Source: an uncultured Sulfitobacter sp. (GTDB lineage: Bacteria > Pseudomonadota > Alphaproteobacteria > Rhodobacterales > Rhodobacteraceae). From it: 64,000 nt of DNA. How positions within the stretch are numbered: the first letter of the stretch is position 1; each line of letters opens with the position of its first letter. Where the stretch lies: contig CANMZB010000001.1 in assembly GCA_947502265.1 (NCBI GenBank), positions 310,001-374,000 on the forward strand, in the 5' to 3' direction. The notes below the pieces were generated by a model. That model was given only the letters and a program-made list of their open reading frames with translations. It was not told the DNA's origin and ran no database searches. Both the position numbers and the translations under genes were made by a program. This document shows, piece by piece, positions 36,546 to 45,838 of the stretch.

Positions 36546-36582
36546 GGGAACTCGTTACCGTAAAGTTGTCAGCGTTGCTTGT

Positions 36583-37053
36583 TCACATGATCTGGATGCG
36601 AACACTCCGGCCTTCGCCGCCTTCGGCATTACTTTCCTTGACCATCAGATTCATTTCATCGACCGTTGTGTCGAGAATAACCATGCCGTCCGTCATTGTG
36701 ACGCTGCCGGGCAGAAGAACGATGTTCAGCATATCTGCTTCGAACACTGTGTCGGTTGGAAGTTCAACCGCCAGTTCGGCGTTACCCTGACCGTCAAAGC
36801 CTACGCCGGTAATTGTGCCGATTGAATCATTTGCAGTTGTCATCAACTGAGCACCAACCGACGCCGCCAGCACATCGTACTCTTCTTGTGTGACGGACAT
36901 TCCTGTGGGGTCATATTCGGCGATGCCAATGCCGGCTTCGGTTTGGGAAACCTCGGCGGCGGTCAGGTCTTTGGTCGTCGTTTCTGCATAGGCCATTGGC
37001 GCGGCGATGAGGGCGGTAATTGCGGCGGTTGTCATAATAAACTTGCGTGTCAT
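36583..37053 (-). CDS. Secreted protein with PRC-barrel-like segment
   Basis: A 156-residue protein with a signal peptide (MTRKFIMTTAAITALIAAPMAYA, cleaved after AYA). The mature part has a segment SIGTITGVGFDGQGNAELAVEL resembling a PRC-barrel strand pair, followed by an acidic, beta-rich end. It is probably periplasmic. The function is unknown. It stands alone on the minus strand and is followed by a strong terminator. Confidence 0.75.
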   Translation of the reverse strand: MTRKFIMTTAAITALIAAPMAYAETTTKDLTAAEVSQTEAGIGIAEYDPTGMSVTQEEYDVLAASVGAQLMTTANDSIGTITGVGFDGQGNAELAVELPTDTVFEADMLNIVLLPGSVTMTDGMVILDTTVDEMNLMVKESNAEGGEGRSVRIQIM

Positions 37054-37249
37054 ATCGGTGTCTCCGTGTCGTTATTTGCCAGTCGATGCTGGTGTTACCG
37101 ATACAACAGAACGGCAGGCAGATGGTTCCGAAGTTTCCTTGGGAAAAATGGAGTATGATAGGTTAATACGTTTATATTAAACGATAACAGTGTCGCAGAA
37201 AATAATCTGAGGCTTAAGTCGGATGCGGTGGTTTTGCCGACCATCGGGC

Positions 37250-37276
37250 AAAAAAAGACCGGGCACAAAGGCCCGG
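37250..37276 (-). terminator. Rho-independent terminator of candidate small RNA
   Basis: Stem CCGGGC (37259-37264) / GCCCGG (37271-37276), 6-base loop, with seven As at 37250-37256 giving a T-run on the minus strand. Confidence 0.8.
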
Positions 37277-37333
37277 CCAAGTCCAACAGGGAGGTATAAG
37301 GATCGCCGCCCGAAAGCGCCTAATTCCTTATAC
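37250..37333 (-). ncRNA. Candidate small RNA with anti-Shine-Dalgarno-like linker
   Basis: About 84 bases on the minus strand with the layout of a trans-acting small RNA. Reading 5' to 3': a stem-loop built from GTATAAGGA / TCCTTATAC (37325-37333 and 37294-37302, perfect 9 bp), a single-stranded linker containing CTCCCTGTTGGACTTGG, then a terminator hairpin with a T-run. A promoter-like pair ends about six bases before the 5' end. The CTCCC linker could pair with ribosome-binding sites, as in alphaproteobacterial anti-SD sRNAs. No reading frame of note lies inside. Expression is not shown by the sequence alone. Confidence 0.55.
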
Positions 37334-37338
37334 TGTTC

Positions 37339-37367
37339 AGTTAGGGTGCAGGCCGCACATAATCAAG
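37339..37367 (-). promoter_or_regulatory. Candidate promoter of the small RNA
   Basis: On the minus strand CTTGAT (37362-37367) and CTAACT (37339-37344) are separated by 17 bases, a fair match to alphaproteobacterial housekeeping promoters (CTTGAC, TATAAT-like). The predicted start falls at the first stem-loop. Confidence 0.45.
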
Positions 37368-37481
37368 GCAGTTATTGCATGCCAAAGGGCATGTCTGCCA
37401 TGCAATTTCTGCATGGCTTGCGAGGTGTGTTGCCGTAACGGTAAGGTGTGCGTTGGCGGGGGCTTTCTGGTGCCTGTTATT
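37368..37481. other. Gene-free stretch with CATGC inverted repeats
   Basis: The stretch between the small-RNA promoter and the LysR gene has several CATGC/GCATG copies (for example near 37380-37420) and no credible gene. A 25-codon minus-strand frame is too short and unlike known peptides. Confidence 0.35.
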
Positions 37482-38378
37482 CTAGCGATCGAGAAGCTGC
37501 TTGCGGTAGGTTATGATCTCGTCCTGAACGAAGTCCTTGAACGCTGACACGCGCTTGGATTGGCGCAGTTCTTCGGGATACGCGAGGAAAACCGGCACTT
37601 CGCTTGATTCGATCTCGGGAAGTACCCGCACCAGCTCTGGAAAGTCCTGAACCACATAATCGGGCAACACCCCGATGCCGAGATTATTGATCACGCCCTG
37701 AAGGGCACCGAAATAGTTGTTCACCGTGAGCAGGGATCGGATATCATACATCATAAGCTGCTGGACAAGGTGTAGTCCCGCGCCGACCTGATTGGTATGG
37801 GTATTTTGACAGATCAGCCGATGCTCGGACAGATCGTCAAGGGATTGCGGCGTTCCGTTCGCTTTGAGGTATGTAGGGCTGGCATAGAGGCACATGCGCA
37901 CGGCCATCAGCCGTTTGCGCACCAGATCGGACTGTGAAGGTTCTTTGAACCGGATCGCCACGTCCGCTTCGCGCATCGGCAGATCGAGCACGCGTTCTTC
38001 AAGCATCAGGTCCACTTTGAGGTCGGGATACTGCTCAAATAGCTTGGACAGGCGGGGCGCGAGCCAGAGGGTGCCGAAACCGGTTGTAGTTGTGACGCGC
38101 AGCTCGCCAAAGACTTCTTCCTCGCTGTCGCGGATGCGGGCAGAGGCGGCATCGACCCGTTTGGTCATCGCAGAAGTTGCTTCGAACAACAATTCGCCCT
38201 GTTCGGTCAGAATCAGGCCGCGGGCATGACGGTGGAATAGATTGGTGTTAAGCTGTTCCTCAAGGCCACGCACTTGACGGCTGACTGCCGATTGCGACAA
38301 GTTGAGTTTGTCGCCCGCGTGGGTCAAAGACCCCGCGTCAGCCACGGCATGAAAAATTCTCAGCTTGTCCCAATCCAT
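37482..38378 (-). CDS. LysR-family transcriptional regulator
   Basis: A 298-residue regulator. The N-terminal winged helix reads MDWDKLRIFHAVADAGSLTHAGDKLNLSQSAVSRQVRGLE, and the effector domain starts at about residue 90 (GELRVTTTTGFGTLWLAPRL). It is divergent from the indolepyruvate oxidoreductase gene with a 211-base gap holding repeats, the usual arrangement in which a LysR protein controls its neighbour. The effector is unknown; an aromatic acid or amino acid metabolite is a reasonable guess from context. Confidence 0.93.
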   Translation of the reverse strand: MDWDKLRIFHAVADAGSLTHAGDKLNLSQSAVSRQVRGLEEQLNTNLFHRHARGLILTEQGELLFEATSAMTKRVDAASARIRDSEEEVFGELRVTTTTGFGTLWLAPRLSKLFEQYPDLKVDLMLEERVLDLPMREADVAIRFKEPSQSDLVRKRLMAVRMCLYASPTYLKANGTPQSLDDLSEHRLICQNTHTNQVGAGLHLVQQLMMYDIRSLLTVNNYFGALQGVINNLGIGVLPDYVVQDFPELVRVLPEIESSEVPVFLAYPEELRQSKRVSAFKDFVQDEIITYRKQLLDR

Positions 38379-38465
38379 GGTGCGTCTTTCTTTGGTTGAA
38401 CGTGCTTGTATCGGAACAACGGGGTTAAACCTACCTAAATGCGCGTGTAAACATCGGGAATAAAA

Positions 38466-38518
38466 GCATGTGACTATATTAGGGCATGTGAGTATATACA
38501 GGTCATAAGATGTGACCT
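38466..38518. promoter_or_regulatory. Candidate operator region in the LysR/oxidoreductase gap
   Basis: Two direct repeats GCATGTGA(C/G)TATAT start at 38466 and 38484 (18 bases apart). Next to them AGGTCA (38500-38505) and TGACCT (38513-38518) form a perfect inverted repeat with a 7-base spacer. Either could be the LysR site. Confidence 0.45.
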
Positions 38519-38589
38519 ATTGTGCTTCTAACCATGCAATGTGCGTAGGCACATGAGGTAGACGAGACTGGTATCTTGGGAGGGACACC

Positions 38590-41500
38590 ATGACAACGCA
38601 GAAGATTTCACTTAACGACCGCTTTGATCTCGACAAAAGTCCGGTGCTGTTGAACGGCACGCAGGCGCTGGTGCGGCTTATGATGATGCAGGCCGCACGC
38701 GACCATACGGCGGGTTTGAATACCGCGGGTCTGGTGACGGGCTATCGCGGATCACCTTTGGGCGCGGTCGATTTGCAGATGATGCGCGCACAAAAGCAAT
38801 TGAGCGCGCACAGCATCACCTTTCAGCCCGGTCTGAACGAAGATCTGGCCGCGACTGCGCTTTGGGGGGCGCAACAGGCCGAATTGCGCGGCGATGGCAA
38901 ATATGACGGCGTTTTCGGCCTGTGGTACGGTAAGGGGCCGGGCGTTGACCGGTCGGGCGATGTGATGCGCCACGCCAATATGGCCGGTTCGTCAAAGCAT
39001 GGCGGCGTCATCATGGCGATGGGGGACGACCATACCGGCGAATCCTCGACCGTGCTGCACCAGTCTGAATTCGCGATGGTCGATGCCTATATGCCGGTGG
39101 TCAGCCCCGCAGGGGTGCAGGAGGTGCTGGATTACGGCATCTATGCTTGGGCGTTGTCGCGCTATGCGGGCCTTTGGGTGGGGCTGAAAACGATGAAGGA
39201 CACGGTGGAGGTAACCTCTGTCGTGGACGGCGATCCGTTCCGTATGTCGTTTGTCACGCCGGAATTTCCGATGCCCGAGGATGGATTGAACATCCGGTTG
39301 GTGGATGAACGAATCGCGCAGGAAGCGCGGCTGATTGATCACAAGCGCTATGCCGCAGAGGCGTTTTCGCACGCCAACAAGATGGACAAGCGCGTCTGGG
39401 GCAAGCCAGGAGCTAAGATCGGTTTCGTTGCGGCGGGCAAGAACTGGCTTGATCTGGTGCATGCGATGTCGCTTCTTAATATTGACGCGGCAGAGGCCGA
39501 GCGGTTGGGCATCACAACATATAAGGTGGGTCAGACATGGCCGCTGAATATGAAAGGGTTTCATGATTGGGCCGACGGTCTGGACCTGATCGTGGTTGTC
39601 GAGGAAAAGCGCAAGCTGATCGAGGTGCAGATCAAGGAAGCCCTTTTTGACGGTGATACGCGCCAGCGTGTTTATGGCGGTCGCAAGAACGACGCCGAGT
39701 TCTTTAGTGCGCGCTGGGCGCTTGATCCCGTCGATATTGCGCAAAAGCTGGGCGATGTCCTGTGCGAAGAGGGGCGTGGTACAGACACCATTCGTGCGGG
39801 GCTTGCCCGTCTTGCAGAGGCCAAACGTGCCGATAACGCCGAAGAGATTGCGGGCCGTTTACCGTATTTCTGTTCGGGCTGTCCGCATAACACCTCGACC
39901 AAAGTGCCGGAAGGCAGCCGCGCCTATGCGGGCATCGGGTGTCATTTCATGGCGCAGTGGATGGACCGCGAGACGCTTGGATTTACGCATATGGGCGGTG
40001 AGGGGGCTAACTGGATCGGGGAAGCGCCGTTTTCCAATACGCCGCATGTGTTCCAGAACCTTGGTGATGGCACCTATAACCACTCGGGCATTCAGGCGAT
40101 TCGTGCCGCCGTGGCCGCCAAAACCAACATTACTTACAAGATCCTCTATAACGATGCTGTCGCGATGACAGGCGGTCAGCATAACGAAGGTGATCTGGAC
40201 GCGCCGCGCATCGTCTCCGAGCTGCGCGCGATGGGGATTAAAAACCTTGCCGTTGTGTATGACGAGAAAGAGGACGTGGACCCTAAGGCCTTTGGCGGCG
40301 TCGAAATGCATGAGCGGGCTGAACTGGACACGGTCCAGAAACGCATGGCCAAGACCGAAGGCGTCAGCGCCATTGTCTATATCCAGACCTGTGCCGCCGA
40401 AAAGCGCCGCCGCCGCAAACGCGGGCTGTTTCCCGACCCGGACAAGCGGGTGTTCATCAACACGGATGTTTGCGAAGGTTGTGGCGATTGCGGGGTACAG
40501 TCCAACTGCGTCTCGATTGTGCCGGCTGAAACCGAGCTGGGTCGCAAGCGCGCGATTGATCAATCCTCGTGCAACAAGGATTTCTCCTGCGTTAAAGGGT
40601 TTTGTCCGTCATTTATTACGGTTGAGGGCGCCACGGTACGCAAGGAGGCCACAACCGAGCTGAACCTGCCTGACCTGCCACAGCCAACGCTGCCTGCGAT
40701 TAACGGGACGTTCAACGTGGTGATCACCGGTGTCGGTGGTACGGGGGTTGTGACCATCGGAGCCGTTCTTGCGCAAGCCGCACAAATCGACGGCAAAGGT
40801 GCCGGTATGATGGAGATGGCGGGCCTTGCGCAGAAGGGCGGCGCGGTGAATATCCATTGCCGTCTGGCAGAGCGGCCCGAGGACATCAGCGCGATTCGTG
40901 TGGCGACGGGCGAATGTGACGCGCTTATTGGCGGGGATCTTGTTGTATCGGGCGGAAATACCACGCTGGGGCTGACCAGCACGGGGCGCACGGGCGCGGT
41001 TGTAAACGCGCACCAGATCATCACCGGCGATTTCACCCGCGATACGGAATTCCAGATGCCGTATGACCGGCTGGAACTGGCGCTTCAGGCGCGGCTGAAG
41101 GACAAGGTGACGTTGTTCGATGCCTCCGACCTTGCCAAGGCGACCTTGGGGGATTCGATTTATTCGAACATGATGATCTTTGGCGGGGCGTGGCAGCAGG
41201 GGTTGATTCCGCTGTCGCTAGAGGCGATCCGCCAAGCCATCGACTTGAACGGAGCGGCAGTGGCGCGCAATCTGCGCGCGTTCGAGATCGGGCGCTGGGC
41301 GGTATTGCATCCGTCCGAGGTGCAGGCCGTGATCGCGCCCAAAGTGCTGTCGTTGCCCAAAACGCTAAGCGAGCGGATTGCCTTTCGCAAGACGCACCTG
41401 ACCGCCTATCAGGGCAAGCGGCTGGCGAAACGCTATGGTAAAATGCTTGACGGGATCAGTGACGAGGCTGTGAAAGAGGCGGTTGCCTTGGGCTATCACA

Positions 41501-41988
41501 AGTTGTTGGCGTATAAGGATGAATACGAGGTTGCGCGGCTGTTGATTACCAGTCGTGAAAAGGCGCAGGCCGAATTTGAAGGGGATTTCCGGATGTCCTT
41601 CCACCTTGCCCCGCCGATGTTGGCGAAAACCGGCCCTGACGGGCGGCCGGTGAAGCGTGAATTCGGTCCTTGGCTGGAACGGCCCTTGCGTCTGATGGCG
41701 CGGATGAAGGGGTTGCGCGGCACGCCGATGGATATCTTCGGCTATACCGCCGAGCGGAAAATGGAACGTGGCTTGATCCGGCAATACGAGGCCGACATGG
41801 CCGAAGTGCTGCCCAAGCTCACCGGGCAGACACGCGAGGCGATTGTTGCTCTGGCCGAACTGCCCAAACAAATCCGTGGGTTCGGTCCGGTCAAGCAGGC
41901 GGCAGAGGCCAAGGCCGCCAAGCGGCGCGAAGAGTTGCTGAGTGTGATCCGTGCGGGTGGGACGCAAGCGGCGAAAGCGGCGGAATGA
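38590..41988 (+). CDS. Indolepyruvate ferredoxin oxidoreductase, fused single-chain form
   Basis: A 1132-residue thiamine-diphosphate enzyme that oxidatively decarboxylates aryl-2-oxo acids to acyl-CoA with ferredoxin. It combines an IorA-like alpha part (N-terminus to about 700) and an IorB-like gamma part (from about 705, ITGVGGTGVVTIGAVLAQAA). GYRGSPLG and GLNEDLAATA open the alpha domain, CSGCPHN starts at residue 428, and a cluster site CEGCGDCGVQSNC starts at 628. The C-terminal about 200 residues are additional. It would act in aromatic or branched amino-acid breakdown. The divergent LysR gene is the likely regulator. It is an unusually large gene, complete and without damage. Confidence 0.93.
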   Translation: MTTQKISLNDRFDLDKSPVLLNGTQALVRLMMMQAARDHTAGLNTAGLVTGYRGSPLGAVDLQMMRAQKQLSAHSITFQPGLNEDLAATALWGAQQAELRGDGKYDGVFGLWYGKGPGVDRSGDVMRHANMAGSSKHGGVIMAMGDDHTGESSTVLHQSEFAMVDAYMPVVSPAGVQEVLDYGIYAWALSRYAGLWVGLKTMKDTVEVTSVVDGDPFRMSFVTPEFPMPEDGLNIRLVDERIAQEARLIDHKRYAAEAFSHANKMDKRVWGKPGAKIGFVAAGKNWLDLVHAMSLLNIDAAEAERLGITTYKVGQTWPLNMKGFHDWADGLDLIVVVEEKRKLIEVQIKEALFDGDTRQRVYGGRKNDAEFFSARWALDPVDIAQKLGDVLCEEGRGTDTIRAGLARLAEAKRADNAEEIAGRLPYFCSGCPHNTSTKVPEGSRAYAGIGCHFMAQWMDRETLGFTHMGGEGANWIGEAPFSNTPHVFQNLGDGTYNHSGIQAIRAAVAAKTNITYKILYNDAVAMTGGQHNEGDLDAPRIVSELRAMGIKNLAVVYDEKEDVDPKAFGGVEMHERAELDTVQKRMAKTEGVSAIVYIQTCAAEKRRRRKRGLFPDPDKRVFINTDVCEGCGDCGVQSNCVSIVPAETELGRKRAIDQSSCNKDFSCVKGFCPSFITVEGATVRKEATTELNLPDLPQPTLPAINGTFNVVITGVGGTGVVTIGAVLAQAAQIDGKGAGMMEMAGLAQKGGAVNIHCRLAERPEDISAIRVATGECDALIGGDLVVSGGNTTLGLTSTGRTGAVVNAHQIITGDFTRDTEFQMPYDRLELALQARLKDKVTLFDASDLAKATLGDSIYSNMMIFGGAWQQGLIPLSLEAIRQAIDLNGAAVARNLRAFEIGRWAVLHPSEVQAVIAPKVLSLPKTLSERIAFRKTHLTAYQGKRLAKRYGKMLDGISDEAVKEAVALGYHKLLAYKDEYEVARLLITSREKAQAEFEGDFRMSFHLAPPMLAKTGPDGRPVKREFGPWLERPLRLMARMKGLRGTPMDIFGYTAERKMERGLIRQYEADMAEVLPKLTGQTREAIVALAELPKQIRGFGPVKQAAEAKAAKRREELLSVIRAGGTQAAKAAE

Positions 41989-42189
41989 TTGCTGTATATA
42001 AGTGATTGACAGCCGTTCGTATGGCATCCTTGAACGTCTGATGGCGCGGGTCTTACATGGCCCGCGCGACGGGCGCAAAAGCGACGATGGATTTCCTGCG
42101 CAAAGCCGAGTATGAGCACGCGATAGAACCGCTCGACTCCTTTGAGCGGGATATGAATTCGAGGACCGGCATCGCAGCCGGTAAGGCGC

Positions 42190-42999
42190 ATGGCGGTAGG
42201 CATTTTCGACAGTGGCTTGGGCGGTTTAACGATCTGGAGTGCGGTGCAAGCGCGGCTGCCAGATCAGGATTTCGTCTATTTGGCGGACAGTGCCAATGCC
42301 CCTTACGGCGTGCGTGACGCCGACGCTATCTATGCGCTGACAGTCAATGCCACACAGCGGTTGTTTGATGCGGGCTGCGATTTGGTTGTGCTGGCCTGCA
42401 ACACCGCCTCTGCCGCCGCTTTGCGCCGGATGCAGGAGGGGTGGGTGCCGTCTGACAAACGTGTGCTGGGGGTGTTTGTTCCGTTGATCGAAGCGCTGAC
42501 AGAGCGGCAGTGGGGCGACAATTCGCCACCGCGCGAAGTGGCGGTTAATCACGTTGCTTTGTTTGCCACGCCTGCCACCGTGGCCACGCGCGCCTTTCAG
42601 CGTGAATTGTCGTTTCGCGCCATCGGTATGGACGTCGAGGCGCAGGCCTGTGGCGGCGTTGTGGATGCCATTGAAGAGGGTGATCTGATTTTAGCGCAGG
42701 CGCTGGTGCGCAGCCACGTTGACGCGCTTAAGCGCAAGATGCCGCACCCGCAAACGGCGATCCTGGGTTGTACGCACTATCCGCTGATGCACGAGGCCTT
42801 TCAGGAGGCGTTGGGCGCGGATGTGAAGGTGCTGAGTCAGGCGGATCTGGTGGCCGAGAGCCTTGCCGATTATCTGTGCCGCCATCCCGACAAGACGGGC
42901 GGCGGCACAGCGGCATTCCTGACTACGGGCGACCCCAAACGCGTGAGCGACCGCGCGACCCAGTTTTTGCGACGAGAGATATCGTTTCAGGCGGCTTGA
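42190..42999 (+). CDS. murI: Glutamate racemase
   Basis: A 269-residue cofactor-independent enzyme making D-glutamate for peptidoglycan. The catalytic cysteines are Cys70 (LACNTAS) and Cys194 (GCTHYP), and FDSGLGGL (6-13) holds the conserved Asp-Ser. The start ATG at 42190 is placed by [13 protein letters not shown], a normal N-terminus. It is separated by 45 bases from argC and likely shares its transcript. Confidence 0.94.
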   Translation: MAVGIFDSGLGGLTIWSAVQARLPDQDFVYLADSANAPYGVRDADAIYALTVNATQRLFDAGCDLVVLACNTASAAALRRMQEGWVPSDKRVLGVFVPLIEALTERQWGDNSPPREVAVNHVALFATPATVATRAFQRELSFRAIGMDVEAQACGGVVDAIEEGDLILAQALVRSHVDALKRKMPHPQTAILGCTHYPLMHEAFQEALGADVKVLSQADLVAESLADYLCRHPDKTGGGTAAFLTTGDPKRVSDRATQFLRREISFQAA

Positions 43000-43044
43000 G
43001 CCGCGACCGAGACTCTACGCATATCTAGAACGGACTTGAAAGAC

Positions 43045-44073
43045 ATGACCTACAACATCGCAATCCTTGGCGCTTCCGGCTATACAGGTGCCGAATTAGT
43101 CCGGCTGATATCCGGCCATTCGTCGATGCAAATCAAAGCATTGGGCGGCAACTCTAAAGCGGGTCAAAGCATGGCAGAGGTGTTTCCGCATCTGCGCCAT
43201 CTGGACTTGCCCGACCTTATCACGATGGACGAAATTGATTTCTCCGCGATTGATCTTTGCTTTTGTGCCTTGCCGCACAAAACCTCTCAGGAGGTCATTT
43301 CCAAGCTGCCCAAAGACCTCAAGATCGTGGATCTTTCGGCGGATTTCCGGCTGCGCGATCCGGCGGATTATGAAAAGTGGTATGGTAACCCCCATGCGGC
43401 GCTGGAGCAGCAGGCCGAGGCGGTTTACGGGCTGACAGAGTTTTACCGCGACGAAATTCGCAGTGCGCGACTGGTGGCGGGTACCGGCTGTAACGCGGCG
43501 ACAGGGCAGTTTGCGCTGCGCCCGTTGATCGGGGCGGGGGTGATTGATCTGGATGAAATTATCCTTGATCTTAAATGTGCGGTGTCGGGGGCCGGGCGGG
43601 CGCTGAAGGAAAACCTGCTGCACGCGGAATTGTCCGAAGGCTATCACGCCTATAGCGTTGGCGGCACACACCGGCATCTGGGCGAGTTCGATCAGGAGTT
43701 CTCAAAGCTTGCCGGACGACCCGTGAAGGTTCAGTTCACACCGCATCTGATCCCGGCGAACCGTGGCATTCTGGCGACCGTTTACGTTAAAGGTGACGCC
43801 CAAGCTATTCATGATACCTTGAAAAAGGCTTATGAGAATGAGCCGTTCATCGAGGTTCTTCCCCTTGGCGAAGCGCCCAGTACACGGCATGTTCGCGGGT
43901 CCAATTTTTGCCACATCGGCGTGGTTGCCGACCGGATTGACGGGCGCGCGATTGTAATTGCGGCACTGGATAACCTGACAAAAGGGTCGTCGGGTCAGGC
44001 GTTGCAAAATGCCAATCTGATGTTAGATATTGAAGAGACAGAGGGCCTGATGATGGCACCTCTCTTTCCGTGA
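43045..44073 (+). CDS. argC: N-acetyl-gamma-glutamyl-phosphate reductase
   Basis: A 342-residue NADPH enzyme in arginine synthesis. The dinucleotide loop GASGYTGAE is at 9-17, and the catalytic Cys149 is in [22 protein letters not shown] and the NFCHIG segment near the C-terminus are family signatures. The ATG at 43045 is used; an in-frame TTG nine bases earlier is possible. It is followed by ccmE after 7 bases. Confidence 0.95.
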   Translation: MTYNIAILGASGYTGAELVRLISGHSSMQIKALGGNSKAGQSMAEVFPHLRHLDLPDLITMDEIDFSAIDLCFCALPHKTSQEVISKLPKDLKIVDLSADFRLRDPADYEKWYGNPHAALEQQAEAVYGLTEFYRDEIRSARLVAGTGCNAATGQFALRPLIGAGVIDLDEIILDLKCAVSGAGRALKENLLHAELSEGYHAYSVGGTHRHLGEFDQEFSKLAGRPVKVQFTPHLIPANRGILATVYVKGDAQAIHDTLKKAYENEPFIEVLPLGEAPSTRHVRGSNFCHIGVVADRIDGRAIVIAALDNLTKGSSGQALQNANLMLDIEETEGLMMAPLFP

Positions 44074-44080
44074 GGATCTG

Positions 44081-44524
44081 ATGAAAAGCCTGAAAAAGCA
44101 GCGCCGCATCCAGTTGATTTCTGTAGCCGTCGTGGCGTTGATCGCGGCGACGGGGCTTATTGGCTATGGATTGCGTGACGGGATCAACTTTTTCCGCGCG
44201 CCATCGCAAGTGTTGGCAGAACCTCCCGGCCCGTCCGAGGTTTTCCGAATCGGCGGTCTGGTGGAAGAAGGCACGTTGCGACGCGGCGAGGGCGAAGAGA
44301 TCAGCTTTTCCGTGACGGACGGCGGTGCAAGCGTTCCTGTTGTCTTTGCAGGGGTGTTGCCCGATCTTTTTGAAGAAAATCAGGGGATGGTCGGCACCGG
44401 AAGTTACATAAACGGCACTTTCCAAGCTTCTGAAATTCTTGCAAAACATGACGAGACGTACATGCCGAAAGAAGTTATCGACGCGTTGAAGGATCAAGGC
44501 GTTTACGTAGCTCCCGAAGGCTGA
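44081..44524 (+). CDS. ccmE: Cytochrome c maturation heme chaperone CcmE
   Basis: A 147-residue periplasmic heme chaperone anchored by an N-terminal helix (about 11-30). The heme-binding His123 and the Tyr127 of KHDETY are present, in the family pattern H-x-x-x-Y. The OB-fold beta strands lie between about 50 and 115. It begins the ccm stretch that is interrupted by the endolysin/holin pair before ccmF. Confidence 0.94.
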   Translation: MKSLKKQRRIQLISVAVVALIAATGLIGYGLRDGINFFRAPSQVLAEPPGPSEVFRIGGLVEEGTLRRGEGEEISFSVTDGGASVPVVFAGVLPDLFEENQGMVGTGSYINGTFQASEILAKHDETYMPKEVIDALKDQGVYVAPEG

Positions 44525-44595
44525 CACCGCGCGCTGTGGTGAGCGGGCGTTAACCCGTTTCAGGCTTGCTTACCTCTGATCTGGAGGTAGGTGCT

Positions 44596-45207
44596 ATGCA
44601 AACTGTACGACAAATCGCCCAAGACATCGTCGCCCGTGAAGGGGGCTTTGTGAATGATCCCGATGATCCGGGCGGGGCCACGAATTTTGGCGTTACGATC
44701 CATACCATGCGACGGCTGGGTCTGGATCTGGATGCTGACGGGGCGATTACGGCGCAGGATGTGCGTCAACTGAGCCGCGCGCAAGCCATTGATATCTTTC
44801 TCGAACATTACTTCGAGCGCCCGTTGGTCGCCAAATTGCCGCGCGCGTTGCAGGCCAGCGTATTTGATATGTATGTCAACGCGGGCAGCAACGCCGTGAA
44901 GATACTCCAGCGGCTGTTGAGGCAGATGGGCTTCGAGGTGATTGTTGATGGCGCATTGGGGCCGCAGAGCTTTGCTGCGGTGCGGGCGGCGTATGAGGCG
45001 GCACCCGATCATCTGGTTAACGCCTACGGCATCGCCCGGAGAAACTATTATTTCCGGCTTGCCGACGGGCGCATTGCCAGCCGCAAATACGCCCGCACAT
45101 TAGCAGGCGGCAAAGGCGGCTGGATCAAACGGGCGGAGGAATTTATCGCGCCCGAATATCATATGAGCACAGCACAATTCGAGCAAAGGACTGCACAATG
45201 GGGTTGA
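44596..45207 (+). CDS. GTA-type endolysin (GH108 N-acetylmuramidase with peptidoglycan-binding domain)
   Basis: A 203-residue lysozyme-like enzyme. The catalytic Glu15 lies in REGGFVNDPDDPGGATNFGVT, the GH108 signature, and a C-terminal helical part (about 95-175) is the PG-binding_3 module. It has no signal peptide, so it depends on a holin, which is the next gene with a 10-base overlap. GGAGG precedes the ATG at 44596. It matches the endolysin of the gene transfer agent lysis pair known from Rhodobacter capsulatus (rcc00555/rcc00556), which in Roseobacters sits outside the structural GTA cluster. No phage structural gene is adjacent. Confidence 0.88.
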   Translation: MQTVRQIAQDIVAREGGFVNDPDDPGGATNFGVTIHTMRRLGLDLDADGAITAQDVRQLSRAQAIDIFLEHYFERPLVAKLPRALQASVFDMYVNAGSNAVKILQRLLRQMGFEVIVDGALGPQSFAAVRAAYEAAPDHLVNAYGIARRNYYFRLADGRIASRKYARTLAGGKGGWIKRAEEFIAPEYHMSTAQFEQRTAQWG

Positions 45208-45770
45208 TAGAGCGGATATTGGGCATGGCATTCGGGAATGGCCGCAATGTTGTGCGCGACACTGTAGAGATTTTTCGCGAGAATACCGAAGCCGGAGCCG
45301 AGCGCGGTGCCACGGTGCAGCGCGAGGCGATGGGCCAGTACGGCGCGGAATTCGGCAGACCTGCGGAGGGCGGTTTCGACCGCTTTATGGACGGGTTGAA
45401 CCGTCTGCCGCGCCCTGCGCTTGCGCTTGGGACGCTGGGGCTGTTTGTCTCGGCGATGGTGGCCCCTTTGTGGTTCGCGCAAAGGATGCAAGGCATCGCC
45501 CTTGTCCCGGAGCCGTTATGGTGGCTGTTGGGGGTGATCGTGTCATTCTATTTTGGCGCGCGCCATCAGGTAAAGGCCCAGCAGTTCCAGCGCAGCATCG
45601 TGGATACGGCACAGCATGTGCCGCAAGTCATTGAGAATATGAAAGAGATCGGCAAGCTGCGCGCGACATCTCCGGGTGTTGCCGATCCCGGACCTGATGT
45701 GCGGCTGAGTGCGCAGGCCCTGCGGGCCGAAGCAAATCCGGCGCTTGAGGCGTGGCGTGCGGTACGGTGA
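45198..45770 (+). CDS. GTA-type holin (3-TM family)
   Basis: A 190-residue membrane protein of the GTA_holin_3TM type. Two clear hydrophobic segments (about residues 73-93 and 102-122) follow an amphipathic, glycine-rich N-terminus; a third weak segment may make up the named three. A cytoplasmic helical tail follows. It would form the pores that let the preceding endolysin reach the wall. It overlaps that gene by 10 bases. Expression is presumably tied to GTA production in a subset of cells. Confidence 0.82.
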   Translation: MGLIERILGMAFGNGRNVVRDTVEIFRENTEAGAERGATVQREAMGQYGAEFGRPAEGGFDRFMDGLNRLPRPALALGTLGLFVSAMVAPLWFAQRMQGIALVPEPLWWLLGVIVSFYFGARHQVKAQQFQRSIVDTAQHVPQVIENMKEIGKLRATSPGVADPGPDVRLSAQALRAEANPALEAWRAVR

Positions 45771-45838
45771 GAGGACTGCGGCTGTTTGACCATGCGAATC
45801 CGATTGGAACGTGCCGGTAATAAGAGTATATTTCCGCC

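Noticed and set aside
37380-37420. 25-codon minus-strand frame starting MQKLHGRHALW
   Set aside because: Too short, without a clear ribosome-binding site; part of a CATGC repeat stretch upstream of the small RNA.
42044-42067. Hairpin GCGCGGG/CCCGCGC after the oxidoreductase gene
   Set aside because: Stem is good but there is no T-run, and the 10-base loop makes a terminator call too weak.
42057-42317. Small frame before murI
   Set aside because: Its second half is a murI shadow and the first half has no ribosome-binding site or family resemblance.
44550-44565. TTAA half-site upstream of the endolysin as a CtrA box
   Set aside because: The second TTAA at the N7 spacing is absent; only a half-site is present.
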